Both the position numbers and the translations under genes were made by a program. Of a stretch of 64,000 bases of DNA, positions 12,035 to 24,286 are shown one piece after another. Numbering within the stretch: position 1 is the first letter of the stretch; the number at the start of each line of letters is the position of its first letter. The DNA is from Clonostachys chloroleuca (lineage: Eukaryota; Ascomycota; Sordariomycetes; Hypocreales; Bionectriaceae): assembly GCA_037952775.1 (NCBI GenBank), contig JBANAY010000001.1, forward strand, positions 3,968,001-4,032,000. Reading direction: 5' to 3'. The notes under the pieces were generated by a model. It was not told where the DNA came from and ran no database searches. It was given only the letters and a program-made list of their open reading frames with translations.

Positions 12035-13556
12035 GGGTGGTAACACACAGGCTCAGCTAGTGCACTTCTAGCGACAGCGAGCTTCTGACCGGTTTGGACC
12101 GTTCGAGACCCAATAAGAAAGCACTGGAACACGAGGATGAAATAGATCATTATGAACAGGATACATCTCTGTCGGCTCTGTCGGCCACCTAAAGTGGGCC
12201 GAAGGGTGAAGCTATCAGCAAGGATGGACTCTCCCCCTTTAAACTAGTGATTGAGGAGAGGAATGGAGCCAAAACATTACCTCCGTTGCCCTTTCTCTCG
12301 TTTTCTTTTTCGTAAGCAAAATTTGTTACGCCTGTACTGCACTTTGATGTTCCATGATTCTAACCAATCTTTACTGGGATGACGACTCGCCAGATACGTA
12401 GGTAACTAGAAAATGATGACGGAAACTATGTCCGTACTCTGGTGTATCAAAACTCGGTGAATACTCATTTGTGTACTACAGCTTAAAGAAGAAAGGCTGT
12501 AGATTTGTGGATAAATTACTAGTCACAGCGCCTCTGCCCGTACTAAAAATATCTAATTATTCGTTAGGGTCAGCCATGTCTTGAAAACAGTCAGCCGTTG
12601 TGTTTGGCGGTGTGCCACAACATGATTCTTGTACGTCATCGAAGCAACAAAGATGACAGTGAAGCCGTGAGCTTGAAAATGCCAAGGAATAGCGACGCAA
12701 TGGTCTGTAAAGTAAAGGATCCTAGGATTCAGCCAAGAGAGGTGCGTGGCTGTTTGTCTTCGATAAACATCGACACTGAATCTCCCCCCTAGGAAGAATG
12801 TCCAGGACGAAATGGCGCAAAACAGCATGTTTCGCGATTCACGAGAACGCCAACTGCACGATGAATACTACAACGTACGTGTATTTGCATGCCTATTGAC
12901 TTGTAATAGTTCGAGACACAGCAGGTAGTGACGTAGTGTTAGTACTTGGGAGGGACTTGTCTGCCCGGTGAATTCTTGGCATTTGGTGGCGTGGTCAATT
13001 CACATGATTCACGAGGTGCAAGCGGAAATGCCCGTGTAGAAACTTGTCAACTTCCGTGACTGGACTGGATGTGCATGAAGCTTCCAATAGTTGGCTGGGA
13101 GGCCCGCCGGACAGAGCGAGGGTGTAAGCCGTGGCAAGACATCGACATCGAGGGAGCACGCGACCGTCCCGTAGATTTATTGAATCCGACGTAGTTGAAG
13201 AAATTTCCGAAAGAGGATAGCACATGCGTAGAATGAGAGCTGGCTCCGATCCTGAAGCATATCAGACCAATGATTGGCCCCACGTCACATTTCAGCTTAT
13301 GCGTGGCACTGAATTTGGGATCGCAACCTGCCTCAGTACCTAGTCTTTCAGCTGAAGACGCCTAGTCATCTGCTAGACCTGTTCATCCCTAACCGGAAGA
13401 GAATTGTACGACCCGACTTAAAAGAAAGTCGCCAGCTGATTCTCCAGTACATTTAAGGCCCACAAAATCTATTATATATTCGTTGGTGCTACGCATCAAC
13501 AATATATCATTTCAGTCAGTCAATTTACGTTACATCTGTGTTTTACAATTTTCACA
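12035..13556. other. Intergenic
   Basis: About 1.5 kb with no supportable gene. Short frames on both strands (for example 12598-12792 plus and 12995-13283 minus) have no family features. TATA-like sequence near 13467 probably belongs to the methyltransferase. Confidence 0.45.
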
Positions 13557-14464
13557 ATGACCTCCTCAGTGTACACTCTGAACAGCGGAGATGTAAAGGA
13601 AGAGAGGGATAGGCTTGACTGGCAACACGACATCTTTAAAGCTATCTTTGAGGGCACCTTACTCCCCGTTGATTTGGAAGGTCAGCTAAAATCAGCTGAT
13701 TCACTCGCGATTGCCGACGTTGCAACCGGAACAGGCGTCTGGCTTCGGGATCTGGCGCGTCAGCTACCCAGTTCGGCTCGCCTGGATGGTTACGACTACG
13801 ATACTTCTAAATTTCCTGCTGAAGATACCGTCGCTTCAAACATCAAGTTTCACTTTGCCGACGCTTTGCAACCATTTCCTGACCACTTATACGGTATTTA
13901 TGACCTGGTCCACATCCGCCTCATGATGTATTCTTTCCGGCAAGACGAATTGCAACTCGCCACAAAAAATGTCAGAGATTTGCTCAAGCCAGGAGGCTGG
14001 ATAGTGTGGGAAGATACCGGCTATAATTCGTGGACCTCGCTTCCCATGGGTCCAAATTTTGCAAGCTTTCTTGGCCTTGATTTCAGATACGCGACACACG
14101 TAGGCCGAGACACATTGTAAGTGCAGAAAATCAAACACGTTTTTCAAATCCGAAAGACTAACAGCCCTGCAGAATGCCACTTCATTTGAAATCGCTTTTT
14201 GAGAATGAGGGTTTTGTCAACTGCAGCGAGAATATCTTCAGCATGTTCAAGGTAGGTGGTGGGAAAGAAACAGGGGGCATGGTCACTATTCGCGTGGCTC
14301 GGCAATCCTTGATGGGGATGGTCGAGAAAGGAGGATTTGAGGCTATCAAAACTGAGGATGACGTCGAGAAGACTATCCATGGGTTGCTGGCGGAGCTCAA
14401 TCAGGGTCATCGGATGGGGATGGCAATGTCGCGCATCGTTGGTCAAAGACCCAAGGAGGAGTAG
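13557..14464 (+). CDS. Class I SAM-dependent methyltransferase (UMTA/LaeA-like)
   Basis: Two exons, 13557-14116 and 14173-14464 (283 aa), with a 56-bp phase-2 intron (GTAAGT...CTGCAG). Motif I is IADVATGTGVWLRDLA, the SAM-binding glycine loop. An acidic motif II follows (LDGYDYDTSKFP), then motif IV-like YDLVHIRLMMYSF and post-motif LKPGGWIVWEDTGY. This order and the LKPGGW element are typical of the fungal UMTA/LaeA-like group, many of which act in secondary metabolism or its control. No signal peptide or membrane segment. The methyl acceptor cannot be predicted. It has no close metabolic neighbours that would identify a cluster. Confidence 0.85.
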
Positions 14465-15883
14465 CTCAGGATGCTGGCTAAGCTTACTTGGTCAAACATC
14501 GAATGAGACGTTCATGAAGAAAACTTCATGGCATCAGGAGTTAGTAGGGGAGCGATCACAGCAGTATGAATTTATAGCATTCGGCCCAAACATCGGAAAT
14601 CAGCAATTTGATGTTGAACGACTAACCCCACGATTGTTCACTTCCTATCATCCTATGAGAACAAGATAAGATGAAAGAAATAGAAAGAAGGGGGAAAAAG
14701 TGAGAGAACAAAGGAAAGAGGAACTGAAAATGAGGTGTTAATACCAACGGATATTCGGCCGTATTCACTTGCGTAAGCACTTTATTAGTTACGGTGTCTG
14801 AAGACTACTTGTATATTGAGGGAGGAAGCATATCAACTACGATGGGATAGACAACACATGGTGAATAAAAATATCTTCTTTCAAATGAACTTACCTTAGT
14901 GCTTCCCATTAGTAACATTTCCAATGCCTTTCCCGCCAGTTAATGAGACTCTGTCCATCCCTCCGAGCGAAGGCTGGGCGACCAATGCCGTTTAGCCTAT
15001 TATCTCCCACCCCAACTCCATGTACTCTGGTGGCAAGCATAGTACATGGGCTGACCCTGAAGGTAAATCCCTCTGCCAATGGGGTGGCGATCAAGGCTTT
15101 CATATCCCGTTGGGGTTTCCCTCGAGCTCTTCATGGTGCTGTTCCCATCATCTGGCTTCTACATCCAAAGTACTTCACGCAGCGTGTACTGTGATTTAAA
15201 AACCTTGAAATGATGAAAATCCAGCTCTTGCAGGAGGGCCTATGTCGATTGGGGAGGGGGCTAAATCCGACCGATCATCATCCTCTGGCTACCCAGACTC
15301 TAACTCTGGTCCCGGTGACCCGGATGCGGTTGAGGCATCAGAGTTTGAATGCTCCGAATCTTGTGCGCAGTTGCAAAATCGTTGTCCTCAAGAACCAGAA
15401 AGCAGTGGAAACCTGACTTAATATATTCATCATCACATAGGTTGACCGTGAATCTTGAGTGTCCTCTTGAATGTCCATGACTGGCGCGTCTGTAAAGACT
15501 TGTGAGTCCGCTGCAAGGGCTGGGGACAAACCAACTATCACTATTGGCCCCAAAATCGGGACACCCACTGATTTAACATCAAATTTGCTACGTATATCAT
15601 TATTAGCAGTACGGTTATTGCTGCAACGTCGAGGGCGAAGATCTGTATAGACAAATTGACTACATCGTCTATGGATTCCATTCACCGGAGAAGGGCCAAG
15701 ATACCATATCCATTTGCCTTCGGGAGACGCAGTAGAGTTTATATATGATTGGCTTGTGTAAATGAAAAAGTAAAAAAAATAGAGTTAAAGGTTGGGTACG
15801 GACCGAAACTTGGTTAAAAACAAATCGTGTGGATCTGGTCACGTGTGGCCTGATCTTGGGATATCCCTTGCATACGGCGAACC

Positions 15884-15914
<31 letters not shown>

Positions 15915-16461
15915 AATAAAAAATAAAAAAAAATGATTCACTTCCTCCCAAATGGGCCTAGCACGTCTGAGTCATTTCGTGGTGGGACTTTTAGTTCCAG
16001 GCCTTTATCGAGGCTGGGAGGAGTCGCTGAACCGGCATGCGTGACGTCAAGATCAAAGCAAGAGGTGTGTCTAATAGCTTTGGACCTCCAATGAAACAGT
16101 ATCTCAGACCTCTCAGATCCCTCTTTCAGCCCATCCTCTGTAAATTGTATTCTCAGCCCCCCTAATTTCATGTGAGACCAGGCTGTCGGTACCAGAGGCT
16201 CGAGCGTAGTAGCTTGTGGCTGCGCTAACGGTGTGGTTCAGGTGTAGAGAAAAAGCAAAGCTCATTCGATCTGCACCACTTATAAGGTCAGACGTGACCC
16301 CAACCTGAATCAGATTTTCTCGATGTTGTATTTTCTGCTGTTGTTCCCCGGGTCCCACTAGCTCGCGCCCTTCAATTACTTGCTGCAGCTCCATCCCCTC
16401 TCTGATAATCATCGCCCCTCCAGTTGATTTACGTCGTTCTACCTATGTCAAACCGGGCGGT
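14465..16461. other. Intergenic, contains a poly(C)/poly(A) tract
   Basis: About 2 kb with no supportable gene; frames at 15338-15685 and 16113-16412 (minus) show no known motifs. Includes the homopolymer tract at 15882-15933. Confidence 0.45.
15882..15933. repeat. Poly(C)23 followed by A-rich tract
   Basis: Twenty-three consecutive C (15882-15904) run directly into 29 bases that are A apart from two T. The opposite strand is a G23 run, capable in principle of quadruplex formation. The run length may be imprecise because homopolymers are error-prone in sequencing. Confidence 0.95.
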
Positions 16462-17642
16462 ATGCTCGATCCACCCGACGGAGCAGGCCGAACTCTTCGC
16501 GACATTTCGATTGCCTTTCTGGTGCTGACATGGGTTATTGTTATCCTTCGCATGTCGGTGCGTATCTCGAGGAAATGTGTGGGTGCGGATGACTGGTCTA
16601 TGGTCGGGGGTTGGTATGTGTGCCCTCCTGAATCGTGTTTGGTATTCAATTGACAGTGCTCAAGGCTCTTTTCTCAGTTGTCTGTGCTACGACCATTATG
16701 TCGGCATACAATGGCATAGGGGCATATGATAACCAGACCACTCCAGAAACGAAACAAGAGGGACGGAAGGTATGTTTCCATTCCCATTCCCGGAGCAGTA
16801 TGCCATGTAGCGATATCTGACGGTTAACAGTGGTTTTTCCTCTTCCAAGTTTTCTACTGTGCCTCCACCGTTCCGATCAAATCCTCCATTTGCATCATGC
16901 TGATACGACTCACCCCTTTCGCCGTCTACCGTTATATCCTATACGGCGTGATTATCTTTAGCACCCTCTCCGCATTTGCTAGCATTGTTGGGATCCTAGC
17001 ACTGTGCACTCCTGTAGCCAGAACATGGAATCTTAACCTGCCGGGTCACTGTGGTCCGCCAGAAGTTCTTACGAGATTGGGATATTTCATCTCTGCCTCA
17101 TGCATCGTGTCCGATTGGTCGTGTGCCGCCATGCCCATATTCATCCTTTGGAACAGTCAAATGAGATGGTTGATGAAGATTTCGGTTGGAGTTGTCCTGG
17201 CACTGGGTGTCTTGTACGTTCATATATCCATGCTGAATACCTTGTGCTAATATTTTCTCTTTCCGATAGAGCCAGCACTGGAAATCTCGTACGCTTCCAG
17301 TACGTTATCGCATACGAAAATACAACCAACTATTATTACGGGATCGCAAACATCGCAATCTGGTCCATCGTCGAATCGGGAACCGGCATCATTGCTGGAT
17401 CTGCACCTGCACTGGCGCCCTTGATCAAGCATATACCGATCATTGGTAGAGGATTTATTATAACTCCCGAGGGTGGCCAACAGGCTACTAAGAGACGGTG
17501 GCGACTACGACACATTACCAACACCTTTCCTTCGAGGTTTAAAACAGAAGAACAATCTAGGCCACAGCCGACTGAGCGGACTGATAGCCAAAGTGGCCAA
17601 ACCGTGATGACATGGGGAAACAGTAATGGGGCGGCCAGATGA
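16462..17642 (+). CDS. Rhodopsin-like integral membrane protein (fungal 7TM family)
   Basis: Four exons total 338 aa: 16462-16609, 16657-16769, 16831-17213 and 17270-17642. Intron 1 is the weak point: the obvious donor GTATGT at 16614 gives the wrong phase, and only a GTTGGT donor at 16610 keeps both flanking frames. The protein starts with a short N-terminus and TM1, then the family marker GADDWSMVG. It continues with SAYNGIGAYD, a helix with FFLFQVFYCASTVPIKSSICIMLIRL, a loop ending WNLNLPGHC, and FISASCIVSDWSCAAMPIFI, before a charged cytoplasmic tail. This matches the fungal rhodopsin-domain family related to Pth11-type receptors but without CFEM. Ligand and partner are unknown. Confidence 0.83.
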
Positions 17643-18108
17643 TACCTCCATGAGAAAAAAGTGCAAATTTAGTAGATTGCTACGGGCATTTCGACTAGGC
17701 CGATACCCAGTTGTGGGAGCCCTACTACACCATGTATATATTCAAGGTATTTACTTCTAAGGATCCTGGATTTTATGTGCCAAGGTCAATTGCTAGTAGT
17801 GACGTTACTAAATGCCTTGGCAGACATCTGGACTTAATCATCCAAGATTGGCGCAATGCTACCATCATGTTTGTCCGCGCCTGATTAAATTGAGCTTCGG
17901 AAAGCGTGTCCGCTCAATGTAAGCGCTAAACTTATGGACATTATAGAATCGTGTGAGAGTATAAATCTTGCGATCTAGAGAATCCTAGAGCGAATCCGAG
18001 TCTCATTGGCTTCCAAACGACATCTACCTAGGCATAGCAGCTCTGAATCGAGCAACATATAGTCCGAGAAACCGATTATTTTACAGCTTAAAAGTACTCA
18101 TTTCGCCC
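17643..18108. other. Intergenic, convergent
   Basis: About 465 bp between converging genes; presumably both 3' UTRs. No gene seen. Confidence 0.5.
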
Positions 18109-19612
18109 TCACTGTCTTCGCTGAGCCCAAAGCCGCGCACTGGTGTGCATTTCTCCATCTTCTCCCCCGACCAAGAACCAGTACTTTTGTAGAAACCATT
18201 CCTTCGGCTCCCAACTGCGTGGGTCCCATGGCACTTCCATCTCCATGCCTCGTCTTGCCGTGCCTTCTTGATCTGCAGGCGAGCCTCCCCAGCATACCAA
18301 ACCCTCGGCATCCATGTCATGACACATTATCTCCTCGCAAAATAGAGGGGGGTCGCATGTCAATGCAGCCACGGCCCTCTCCCGAAACTCACGAAAGGGG
18401 ATAATATCGAGATAAGGATGGTGTGCATGTTTAAGCTGCGCATCGCATGGTGCCAGACCTGGCGGTACACGAGCTGCAAACCGAGCGCGAACGACTTCAA
18501 GTTGATCTTGGGGATATCCCTTTCCGTGGTCAATGCTAAACGGCGAAAGACCCTCGTCCTTGAGAACTTCGCAGTTGAAGAGACCGATGGCCTCCGAGTT
18601 TGCAAGAATGGCTTGGTAAAAGTTGGAGTTGATGACTCTGATAAGATTCACTCTTGGGTCGGGCAGAGAGGCGTGGCAGGCTAGGGTATTCCTCAGCTTG
18701 GCCTCAAACATTCGAACCTCTCTCTTTATCCGAATTAATATTCTTCGTGAGTCAAGAGATTCAATATGATCCACTGATGAGAATGGGGTGGATTGGGATA
18801 TGTGCTGGGATTCAGTGCTTTTACCAATCTCATCGTCAGCCTCAATTAGTAGGGTACTCAATATCTGGCGTTTTTGAGACCAGGGCAAGCCTTGAATGAT
18901 ACCAAGAACAACAGATACGGGATCAGCTGTGGGATGTTCGTCGGGAACTAAATCTTTTGATAGGCTATTTTGCTGTCCGCCCTGGATATTCTCGTATAGA
19001 GATGGAAAAGGCATTCTAAACCTCGATGGCGGTTGCTGTTGGATGGATGAGGGTTCTAAGGTGTTGGATAGCGAGGCCCTGGACGAATATGGTGGAATAT
19101 GATCGGTGCCTGCCTCATACAAAGTATTTTCAGTCGATGGGAATGAGAAATGCTGGACAAGGTGCTTTTCACATGTTTCAAAGCTACCAAAGCCCCCATC
19201 AAGGTGTCCTATTCCGAAATCAGGGACTGCCACATGTTGGAGAGTACTGATACTAGGCTCGGTAGTAGCTGCAATTGTTTGCGTATAATTTGAATAGAAG
19301 TCCGATCTCGGCGTGGATGATTGATTTTCGGCTATATCCGGATAATCAAGGAGTTGGTTGAGTAGTGAAAGCCGCTGCTTTCTCCTCAGCCCTGTAAGGA
19401 GAGCTCTGCTTAGCAACTCATTCCTAGCACCAATAGTAGTCTCTAAGACGGCGTTACTCACGGTACTTTTGAGCTGCAACACGGTTCTGCTCCTTCCGAA
19501 CCTCGCTATTGGGTCTTTTCCCCAGAGTGGCTGCGTGACCCAACCTCTTCGGACTTCTTGATGATGCTGATGATGATGATGGCGGGGCTGACGCCTGGTC
19601 CAAAGCCGTCAT
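18109..19612 (-). CDS. bZIP transcription factor with DUF3425 domain
   Basis: Two exons on the minus strand: 19612-19462 and 19391-18109 (477 aa), with a 70-bp phase-1 intron (GTGAGT...TTACAG) inside the basic region. The join gives EVRKEQNRVAAQKYR + LRRKQRLSLLNQLL, a basic region with the N-x-x-A-A-x-K-Y-R signature of fungal AP-1-like bZIPs and a short weak zipper. A long Ser/Gln-rich linker follows. The C-terminal region (about residues 280-420) contains NFYQAILANSEAIGLFNCE and PFREFRERAVAAL, typical of DUF3425. Such proteins are nuclear regulators of stress or secondary metabolism in filamentous fungi. The first exon also contains a poly-Ser stretch from a TCA microsatellite. The 18109 stop follows an intact frame. 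Confidence 0.83.
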
Positions 19613-20296
19613 CTTCTGTAGATTTATGCTCATTTCAAAAAATTACCTTCCGACTATTGCACTGGGAGGCTGCATCCCTGAGAATGTAACAGTTGAAATT
19701 ACTGACCTGGTGCCATGGTCGGAAGAGAGCGTGGGTGAAGCTCCCTTCGGGGATTATGGCGATTATCCACAAGTTAAGTCCGAAGTGATGACTTCCTTTC
19801 ATCACTTGTTTGGCTGGCTTGAATTTACCCCAGTCGCCCAACATTACTCAGATTTGAATAAGGTATGTCCAAGTTGTTGCTTTTATTTGTACGTCGCTTT
19901 GCTATTTCAACATCCAGCGTGCTACTAGTAACGCAGTCAAGAAGTAGACGATCGATCCAAATTCAATTGGCCCTGCTTTCACCAAGTCAACCTGTTTCTC
20001 GACTACATGTGCAGGCATTGGCGTTGACTATGCATGCTGACGCTAGCTAGCGATACTTTTCTTCTGCTGACGCCAGCACCGTCATCCAAGTCACATTATG
20101 AAGCCATGCCCGTGTAGTTTGCCATCCCATGGCGCAAATTTCCATGACCAAAAGTTGGAGGGAAATTGTATATAAATATTTCGGGATGGAAGAGCTATCA
20201 AATTGAGAACAAACCTCAGAAGTCATCCAATATCATCATTAGAGTACGGAACAGTTGATCTCTCACTCTTACAGCCGATCTGTGAATAGAACCAAA
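19613..20296. other. Divergent intergenic region between bZIP and SDR genes
   Basis: About 680 bp shared promoter region. A plus-strand frame at 19626-19928 has no recognisable features and is probably not a gene. Confidence 0.5.
20171..20178 (+). promoter_or_regulatory. TATA box of the short-chain dehydrogenase gene
   Basis: TATAAATA about 120 bp upstream of the ATG at 20297; assigned by motif and spacing. Confidence 0.45.
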
Positions 20297-21448
20297 ATGG
20301 CCAACGAAACCTCAAATAGCCGCGTCGCATGGGAGCATATCGTGCGAGAGAAAGATAAGGTTGGCGATGCGTACTACAAGACCTCAGACTCCGTCGCGGA
20401 AGAACTGCACAACGAGATGGTTGGTAAGACAGGTATGTTCCGTTGAGATCTCATAGCCTTCGTCAATTTTGTTGTTTGTCACGCTCACAAACCATCCAGT
20501 CATTATCACAGGAGTAACTTCAGGCAGTCTTGGAGCCGACGCAGCAAGAGTCATTGCTGCCCACGAACCAAAGTTGCTTATCTTGGCCTCTAGGTCAGAG
20601 TCCGCCATCGCCAAAACGATCGAGGAAATTAAGCCCACCGCCTCTGCCGGAACTAGGATCGAGCCATTGGTCATCGATCTTAGTGATCAGCTCTCTGTGC
20701 GAGCAGCCGCCAAGAAAGTTCTCGAGTTGACCCCAGTCGTCGATGTCTTGATCAATAGCGCAGCCCTCATGATGATCCATAAGTACACCACAAATGCCGA
20801 TGGTGTTGAGATGCATCTTGCAATCAACCATCTGGGCCACTTCCTGTTCACCAACCTCATCATGTCGGCACTCTTGAAGTCGGACGGCCCAGGCCGCGTC
20901 GTCAACATTTCGGCGGCAGCTCACCGCATCGGACCTTTCCGTTTCAAGGACTACAATTTTGGCGAGGGAGAGGCTTACGATCCAACTTTGGGCTATGCTC
21001 AGTCAAAGTGTGCTAATCTTCTCTTCACTCTTGGTCTAGCACAGAGGCTTGGGCATAAAAAGCTCTTGAGCTATGGCGTCGATCCCGGTGGCTCGATTAC
21101 CAATCTATTCCATCGCGCCCCGAAAGAGGAGATGCTCAAACACGGTTGGCTCTTAGAAAATGGCGATCCAAGCCCTGCCTTGCTGGGAGGTTTGAAGTCT
21201 GTTCCACAATCAGTCGCCAGCTACATTGTGGCTGCGTATAGCCCAGAAATAAAAGGTTAGTAGAAAAAGGATCGCAGAGTTCCTGTCGCCATTTTCAGCT
21301 AATGTTCTCATGTGCAGACAGAAATGGGTGCACCATCACTGGTGCCGTTGTTGATGACACCGTGGCCGATCATGCTAAAGATCCGGAGGCAGCAGAGCAG
21401 TTATGGAATCTCAGTGAAAATTTGGTTGGACAAAAGTTTAACTACTGA
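20297..21448 (+). CDS. Short-chain dehydrogenase/reductase (retinol dehydrogenase/WWOX-like)
   Basis: Three exons, 20297-20432, 20500-21255 and 21318-21448 (340 aa), joined by canonical phase-1 introns. The Rossmann NAD(P) motif reads VIITGVTSGSLGADAAR (T-G-x3-G-x-x-G spacing). The active-site tyrosine and lysine are in GYAQSKCANL (Y-x3-K) and the preceding serine is in VVNISAAAH. The usual N-N-A-G is changed to N-S-A-A. The AINHLGHFLFTNLI segment is typical of the retinol-dehydrogenase-like subgroup. The final exon supplies the conserved end with GAVVDDTVADHAKDPEAAEQLW. It is probably a cytosolic oxidoreductase acting on a carbonyl or alcohol; the substrate is unknown. It is divergent from the bZIP gene. 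Confidence 0.88.
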
Positions 21449-21978
21449 ATCAAACCATGAGTTCAGAATCCAATCACGGTGTACTGGCAGTTGTGTAACT
21501 CTTATCCCTTATATGCCTACCGAACTCCGATTCTCGACATCTAGCACACATAGGATATTAATTGCGTTTTAGCCAAGACCAAAATGGCACCCGAAGCTAT
21601 TCCTACAGGCTACCACCTTTTCAAATGAATCCAGCTTCTGGTCTTTCTTCCCGGATCTCCCAGGTGGATCGTGCACAACGCGTAGGGTGTTTACCAATGA
21701 CGGAGTGTCATTAAGTCAAAAGTGGCATGCCTGATATTTTCCTACGCATTTCTACATCTGTGCATACGCAAATGCATTTATCCCCAGCCAGAGAAAAACC
21801 TTGAGAATAATACAGAGAAAGGAGTCTGTATGTGAGTTAAACCAAGAGATGTCAAAGAATCACAAGCAAGGTTGTCTATATCAACGAAGAAAATGAGCAC
21901 AGGGTATACTCTTCTTACTTAGATAGCTCGAGGAATTATTATTATTTTTTTAATTTTATCACATAAATATAAAAACGG
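21449..21978. other. Intergenic, convergent
   Basis: About 530 bp between converging 3' ends, with an AT-rich stretch near 21939-21970. No gene seen. Confidence 0.5.
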
Positions 21979-22882
<904 letters not shown>

Positions 22883-24286
22883 TTTTAGCTCCCAAAAGTG
22901 CGGTTTCGGCTTCCTGCTGTGTGTGACCTTAGCTGCAGAGTGTTTTATGTAAATGAATACGCGCCGTTATAGGCTGGTGACAGCGATTGGTGGATATGTT
23001 GAGGCTGGACCAGTTGGTTGGTCAACGCATGAGCTTATGGTGATTGCAACGACGAAGAAAACGAGGGGGCTCCCTTTCCATTTACGACTTGACTCTGACC
23101 GAAGATCAGGCTCCCAAACGAAAGTCCAGCAAGGCGAACAGGAATCAGGGGACTCGGTTCCGGGGATGGGCAGTGTTGTCCTGGGCAAAGCTGAGCAGAA
23201 TTTGTGGGCAGATTTTTGCCTGGTCTTTTCATTAGTCATACGCGAATCCACTTTCTGGACGCCTTTTCTCTGCCTCTTACTGCCACCGTTAATAAGGCCT
23301 TTGGTGATATTACGCTGCACCACCTGCATATGCTGCTACGGTACAATCTGGATTGGCTCGGGCGGCGCACAGCAAAGGATTTGATCTTGTGCCGTCATCT
23401 TCCCTGTCCGGGATAGCTCTGATCAGGATTGAAGCCACTACCTGCGCCTTGGCGATTATTTACTACTACTACTTGTTCTCGTACCAAGCTCACCGGCGCT
23501 TCCAGATTTGAGTAGTACATGGATACGCGTATGGAACCTCACCTCACCGCAATTGCAACCCTTTGCTGTGACCTCTTGAAGTTCGCGCGCGCATAGGCCC
23601 TTGCATAATGGTTGGTTCGCCTGCAGGGGAAAAAGGCGTCGATTCTCTGGTTCGCAGTGCACTGCCCCCAATTGATACTACGTGGCAGCCATGTGCACGT
23701 CGGAGCTTTGCTGCGAACTCGCGCACAGCTGATGAACCCAATTTCATAGGATCTGAATCTGCATTTCGGCTACATTGACCCTGGTTTTCTGTTGTTGTGA
23801 TGGCTCGTGCTTGATCGCCCAAGCAGATAACGTTGCAGACTTGATCACATCCAGGCATATTGCTCAAACAAGCCCGATGATCATCTGATTTACCTACCTT
23901 CTTGGCTACATTTGTGCTATGTCAGCCGCAATCTGCACTGCAAATCCTTCAGGCCAGATACTGGCCCCGGCGCTTCCCGCTGGCTGCAGGCTGATGTGAT
24001 CATACATGTAAAGACGCATTGTGTGCACGCCGGAAGGATCGTGGAACTTGTGTTCACATCCAATTCTCTAGAGAAGCTACGGCTTTCAGTTGTTCCGTAG
24101 GTTGAATGGCGGTGGTCATTTTGTGGTAAATCCGTATTCAATGTTGACACAATTAACGCGCACTATTAGATTAAGCTCTCCATCATCTTCCATAGTAATT
24201 TGACGTTGTGATAGTTGTAACAGTATCGACCCTGATCCTATCCTCAACCGTTGGCTCGGGGCTGTATGACACAAGATATTCATCCT
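22883..24286. other. Intergenic
   Basis: About 1.4 kb. A 143-codon plus-strand frame at 22953-23384 and several minus-strand frames show no known motifs and I do not call them genes. Confidence 0.4.

Noticed and set aside
19626..19928. 100-codon plus-strand frame upstream of the bZIP gene
   Set aside because: Lies in the shared promoter region and has no recognisable features.
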